From Flavobacteriales bacterium UBA2104 (GTDB taxonomy: Bacteria > Bacteroidota > Bacteroidia > Flavobacteriales_D > Crocinitomicaceae), in contig DCYS01000038.1 of assembly GCA_002331485.1 (NCBI GenBank), positions 1 through 34,107 on the forward strand: a stretch of 34,107 bases of DNA, written 5' to 3'. Below are positions 33,101-34,107 of the stretch, piece by piece. The notes beneath the pieces were generated by a model. The model was not told the origin of the DNA and made no database searches. It saw only the letters and a list, made by a program, of their open reading frames with translations. The translations under genes were made by a program, and so were the position numbers. Numbering within the stretch: position 1 is the first letter of the stretch; each line of letters begins with the position of its first letter.

Positions 33101-34107
33101 CTTTGATTCAATTTGCTCTAAATATTTACTTTCTTCAGCGATGAGTTCGTCTTCGTCAATAGTACCATCAATATATTGTTGTTGTAATGATTCAATTTTC
33201 GAATCATAATTTCTATCAACTTCTTTTCTAATGTCAGCTATATCCTTATCTGAGATCTCAACATCCTGTGTTTCTGAAATATTCTCATTTTCTAGAACTT
33301 TGATCTCTTGTTCTAACTTTTCGATCGTATTTTCAAGCACTTCAGCTTTCTGCTCTTTTTCAGGAGTTGAACCGTTTTCATCGATGTCATTCTGAGTATT
33401 CTCTAGTTCTTTTTGAAGTTGCTCTTTTGTTTGCTGTTTACGCTGAGCAATTTCTTCATTAGAAGCTTCACCGTTTTGAAGTTTTTCTTCTAGATCGGCA
33501 ATATCAGCTTCATAATCAGGGTCAACTTGAGCGATCGCATTCTCCTCTGTTAACTCAGGAGTAGAAGAGTCCTCTTCTTCCAGTGCCTGGATCTCTTGAT
33601 CAAGCTTATCGATGGTGTTTTCAAGTACTTCAGCTTTTTGCTCTTTTTCGGGAGTTGAACCGTTTTCATCGATGTCATTCTGAGTATTCTCTAGTTCTTT
33701 TTGGAGCTGCTCTTTAGTTTGCTGTTTACGCTGAGCAATTTCTTCATTAGAAACTTCTCCGTTTAGCTGTTTTTCTTCTAAATCAGCAATGTCATCTTCA
33801 TAATCAGGGTCAACTTGAGCGATCGCATTTTCTTCAGTTAACTTAGGAGTTGAGGAGTCCTCTTCCTCCAGTGCTTTGATCTCTTGATCAAGCTTATCGA
33901 TGGTGTTTTCGAGTACTTCTGCTTTCTGCTCTTTTTTAGGAGTTGAACCATTTTCATCGATGTCATTTTGAGTATTCTCTAGTTCCTTTTGAAGTTGCTC
34001 TTTGGTTTGCTGTTTACGCTGAGCAATTTCTTCATTAGAAACTTCTCCGTTTTCCTGTTTTTCTTCTAGATCGGCAATATCAGCTTCATAATCAGGGTCA
34101 ACTTGAG
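30149..34107 (-). CDS. very large coiled-coil repeat protein with two SPOR-like domains (3' part)
   Basis: The gene is truncated: the frame is open to the right edge, giving at least 1318 residues, and a GTG inside the repeats at 33340 is not a real start. The visible protein begins with three 96-residue units and continues as Glu/Lys-rich coiled coil (heptad-like leucines) to about 60 percent of the visible length. Near 31500-30600 come two SPOR-like units of about 80-90 residues: F-R-V-Q-I-G-A-F and Y-T-V-Q-V-G-V-Y, each followed by a strand ending in Y-x-x-G-x-F/Y-F and a helix ending D-A-F-I/V-x-A-Y. SPOR domains bind denuded peptidoglycan glycan strands. A structural or cell-wall-linked role is therefore likely. 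The C-terminal 200 residues have no recognised family. It points toward cinA. Confidence 0.85.
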   Translation of the reverse strand, partial: QVDPDYEADIADLEEKQENGEVSNEEIAQRKQQTKEQLQKELENTQNDIDENGSTPKKEQKAEVLENTIDKLDQEIKALEEEDSSTPKLTEENAIAQVDPDYEDDIADLEEKQLNGEVSNEEIAQRKQQTKEQLQKELENTQNDIDENGSTPEKEQKAEVLENTIDKLDQEIQALEEEDSSTPELTEENAIAQVDPDYEADIADLEEKLQNGEASNEEIAQRKQQTKEQLQKELENTQNDIDENGSTPEKEQKAEVLENTIEKLEQEIKVLENENISETQDVEISDKDIADIRKEVDRNYDSKIESLQQQYIDGTIDEDELIAEESKYLEQIESKLEIINSELKEDPKNEKLIKKKKALESEKRRVQIVIGDLEQAKENKENIVAQNSTKIIEESNLTEDEVNLLDKEPETKEEADKKINALDKMIASAEDLLEKDDISTTDKRAIQEKLEELEKEKRRISFEFGDVEQSPLSSTNEEVKASMSEEELSELKEKEESINSLNKEKEELIASKENSSDERDAEKIEKKIQKVEEKIAKEEVEILEKTTSRSEEKVKESIADLSADTQEESTTSIDAKQSAVISNQLIKQAENTKDPVKKAELLKKAQEEQNAAIEKAEKEKAQREAKILIGEIIQSNNLDNVNEENATRTRDDIQKEQEEISKQLLNIENNIASIDAQLPGLKNKDKEELELTRNELVDLEKRLIEKKENNEDEIKALKDQDEKDENQGIAENAIEESITYKEEVELAQTESYKELSTAINRLEQKQFELNVKEEQLRSLQDELKSSLEDISDPENPTETDRALIEDILKKIDEKKSEVSTLRNEVAEAQNEVSERLPEDENTRKKYENLLARDVAPIKEIPTLPVMSTGLVMGSSEEIKYDDENPIPITEEKPVGLVFRVQIGAFSKPVPNETFNDFSPVSGEQVRPGLIRYMAGYFGSRNTATEARNSIRELGYNDAFVVAYCDGERIPLYRAQELIASGACVPTIETPENAIVSIEEAEGGNQGSFEKELDELAYNKAPGAAEAETAETKMGLYYTVQVGVYNTPVSADVLYNVEPLVTKRLDNGQIRYSSGVFNDVPAAREKRSEVIEKGITDAFITAYYKGERITVGEARKLIEAQGGDILELNNPTVVKRNDIKNNKDLPEVERDPYLEDKETKMVVSSAQTFSGYPTQILNRYNEEAAIFYYDSISRKITSFEFSSSNIPEGIDTSTFETKYFYRNYPVEDRYALNAKQALGNTDKKNYHLYVTLRNDELTSDIMDAIWQAPVRKSINSDENSISLHFIELGSDDLIEKIQLRLASLGVDDFMRKESSFSQQ
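33244..34107 (-). repeat. three tandem 288-bp (96-aa) repeats in the coiled-coil protein
   Basis: Three units of 288 bp lie at 34107-33820, 33819-33532 and 33531-33244, continuing past the window edge. The first two differ at only about five of 96 residues by my reading; the third keeps the first two thirds and diverges at its end. The unit reads Q-V-D-P-D-Y-E-x-D-I-A-D-L-E-E-K, then N-G-E-x-S-N-E-E-I-A-Q-R-K-Q-Q, then L-E-N-T-I-x-K-L-x-Q-E-I. More diverged copies with the same plan continue into 33240-32700. Near-identity at DNA level points to recent duplication or ongoing conversion. Confidence 0.88.

Noticed and set aside
33340..33340. Apparent start codon of the large coiled-coil gene (GTG at 33340)
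   Set aside because: The same frame stays open to the right edge and encodes two more copies of the repeat, so the true start lies outside the window.

Overview
The window looks like a chromosomal segment of a Bacteroidota bacterium, most likely order Flavobacteriales and a marine or freshwater Cryomorphaceae/Crocinitomicaceae-type organism (the lineage is inference). The evidence is a type-IX-secretion (type B, gliding-motility-associated) C-terminal sorting domain, many small lipoproteins with short hydrophobic leaders ending in Cys, several TTG-N19-23-TAnnTTTG promoters of the Bacteroidota sigma-A type, low GC, and housekeeping genes of the expected family lengths. No tRNA, rRNA, CRISPR array, insertion sequence or prophage was seen.

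Region 1-2223 is the most interesting part. It holds the last two cassettes of what looks like an integron gene-cassette array. Each cassette is a single promoterless-looking gene on the + strand, followed by an imperfect palindromic attC-like site. The 5' half-core of each attC is the exact reverse complement of the start of its own cassette (10/10 and 9/9 bases) and not of the sequence that follows it. That is the expected footprint of integrase excision/insertion boundaries. The cassettes encode a MORN-type-repeat lipoprotein and an exported EreA/ChaN/TIKI-like protein. No integrase gene lies in the window; the orientation places it, and further cassettes, to the left of position 1.

Region 2267-19116 is almost entirely minus-strand chromosomal backbone. 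It holds a lipoprotein, an Old Yellow Enzyme homologue, a SAM methyltransferase, another lipoprotein, a DUF2279 protein, a polytopic membrane protein fused to a YceI domain, and ribosomal protein S1 with its own promoter and terminator. These are followed by a lipoprotein with a leaderless-type promoter, a tight gene string (acyl-CoA carboxylase beta subunit, ElaA-like acetyltransferase, M13 peptidase, miaA), and a second string (charged IF2N-like protein, DUF4268, YCII and DUF1801 proteins), with another lipoprotein at the right end.

Region 19462-26373 is on the + strand. It has a 1202-aa secreted PKD-repeat adhesin-like protein, then a compact red-light sensing operon: single-domain response regulator, heme oxygenase (makes biliverdin) and bacteriophytochrome histidine kinase. 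Region 26370-34107 returns mostly to the minus strand: a lipoprotein, a nucleoside phosphorylase, a DUF4197 protein, a divergent cinA, and the 3' part of a very large coiled-coil protein. That protein has 96-residue tandem repeats and two SPOR-like domains, and its N-terminus lies beyond the right edge.
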